From Paenibacillus sp. FSL H3-0469 (GTDB taxonomy: Bacteria; Bacillota; Bacilli; Paenibacillales; Paenibacillaceae), in contig NZ_CP150302.1 of the NCBI RefSeq assembly GCF_038051945.1, positions 4,588,001 through 4,652,000 of the forward strand: a stretch of DNA of 64,000 nt. The letters are read 5' to 3'. Below, piece after piece: positions 63,473 through 64,000 of this stretch (the first letter of the stretch is position 1; the number at the start of each line of letters is the position of its first letter). A program made the position numbers and the translations under genes. The notes beneath the pieces were generated by a model. That model was not told where the DNA came from. It saw only the letters and a list, made by a program, of their open reading frames with translations, and did not search any database.

Positions 63473-64000
63473 ATGTACAAAACGATTGTAATCGGAACAG
63501 GCCCGGCCGGGCTGACTGCCGCGATTTATCTGGCGCGTGCGAACCTGAGCCCGCTGGTAATTGAAGGCTTGCAGCCGGGAGGACAGCTGACAACGACGAC
63601 AGAAGTGGAGAACTTTCCAGGCTTCCCTGAAGGGATTCTGGGTCCTGACCTGATGGACAATATGCGCAAGCAGGCGGAACGCTTCGGCGCTGAATTCAAG
63701 AACGGCTGGGTGGAGTCGGTGGACTTCTCACAGCGCCCGTTCAAGGTAACCGTGGACGGGATGGGTGTACTGGAAGCAGAGTCGGTTATTATTTCAACCG
63801 GGGCTTCTGCAAGATATCTGGGCATCCCGGGCGAGCAGGAGAATGTGGGACGCGGGGTCAGCACCTGTGCGACCTGTGACGGCTTCTTTTTCCGTAATAA
63901 AAAGATTGTCGTCGTCGGCGGCGGAGACTCCGCCATGGAGGAAGCCAGCTTCCTGACCCGCTTTGCGTCCAGCGTAACGCTGGTTCACCGCCGTCCCGAG
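63473..64000 (+). CDS. trxB: Thioredoxin reductase (3' end outside window)
   Basis: The first 176 residues of an FAD/NADPH enzyme that reduces thioredoxin. The FAD loop GTGPAGLTAA begins at about residue 8, the redox pair is C132-A-T-C135 in STCATCDGFF, and the start of the NADPH loop GGGDSAMEEA follows. GGAGG stands 8 nt before the ATG. Order yvcD-trxB as in B. subtilis. Confidence 0.96.
   Translation, partial: MYKTIVIGTGPAGLTAAIYLARANLSPLVIEGLQPGGQLTTTTEVENFPGFPEGILGPDLMDNMRKQAERFGAEFKNGWVESVDFSQRPFKVTVDGMGVLEAESVIISTGASARYLGIPGEQENVGRGVSTCATCDGFFFRNKKIVVVGGGDSAMEEASFLTRFASSVTLVHRRPE

Overview
The window is bacterial chromosome from a Paenibacillus-like, endospore-forming, flagellated member of the Bacillota. 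The evidence is B. subtilis-type gene order (dnaX-yaaK-recR-yaaL-bofA-rrn; pyrG-spo0F-fbaA-murA-rho-rpmE; hprK-lgt-ppaX-yvoF-hisZ-his operon-yvcD-trxB; ywhD/pbpG near ywiB-argS), a long Bacillus-type SRP RNA, Spo0F and BofA, and moderately GC-rich codon use with TTG/GTG starts. I see no phage, insertion sequence or CRISPR array. Almost everything is housekeeping, so the interest lies mainly between genes.

Layout. 1-9 kb: end of an unknown protein, a GNAT enzyme, tadA, a PAS sensor kinase of sporulation type, a RluF-like pseudouridine synthase, motA-motB, a pterin dehydratase and a small cytochrome c. 9-18.5 kb: two NlpC/P60 wall hydrolases, each behind a c-di-AMP (ydaO) riboswitch, then a membrane protein, an M1-like peptidase, ywhD, an AbrB-type regulator, a 3-methyladenine glycosylase and a class A PBP. 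18.5-24.5 kb: nitrilase-family hydrolase, two GNATs, ywiB-argS and a subtilisin-like protease. 24.5-34 kb: a candidate structured RNA, rpoE, pyrG, spo0F, fbaA, murA, rho, a radical SAM protein and rpmE. 34-38 kb: SRP RNA, dnaX-yaaK-recR-yaaL-bofA. 38-44.2 kb: an rRNA operon in the order 16S-5S-tRNA(Ile)-tRNA(Ala)-23S, then eight tRNAs. 44.3-52.9 kb: PucR-type regulator, MsmX/UgpC-type ATPase, hprK-lgt-ppaX-yvoF, an acyltransferase and a gluconokinase. 53-64 kb: hisZGDBHAFI-hisJ-prs, a TPR protein and the start of trxB.

Functional links. The kinase at 2.2 kb and Spo0F at 27.8 kb are probably parts of one phosphorelay; the kinase has a dense DnaA-box cluster upstream and spo0F a good sigma-H promoter match. 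HprK and the MsmX-type ATPase point to carbon control and sugar uptake. The his cluster carries every dedicated step of histidine synthesis plus a PRPP synthetase paralogue.

Most notable signals: (1) four exact TTATNCACA DnaA boxes in 83 bp between tadA and the kinase; (2) five copies of a roughly 40-bp interspersed palindrome (GAAACGG...CCGTTTC), all in one orientation and all intergenic; (3) a possible switching RNA plus terminator at about 24.6 kb; (4) 5S rRNA lying inside the 16S-23S spacer and absent after 23S. All calls come from reading the sequence; no database search was run.
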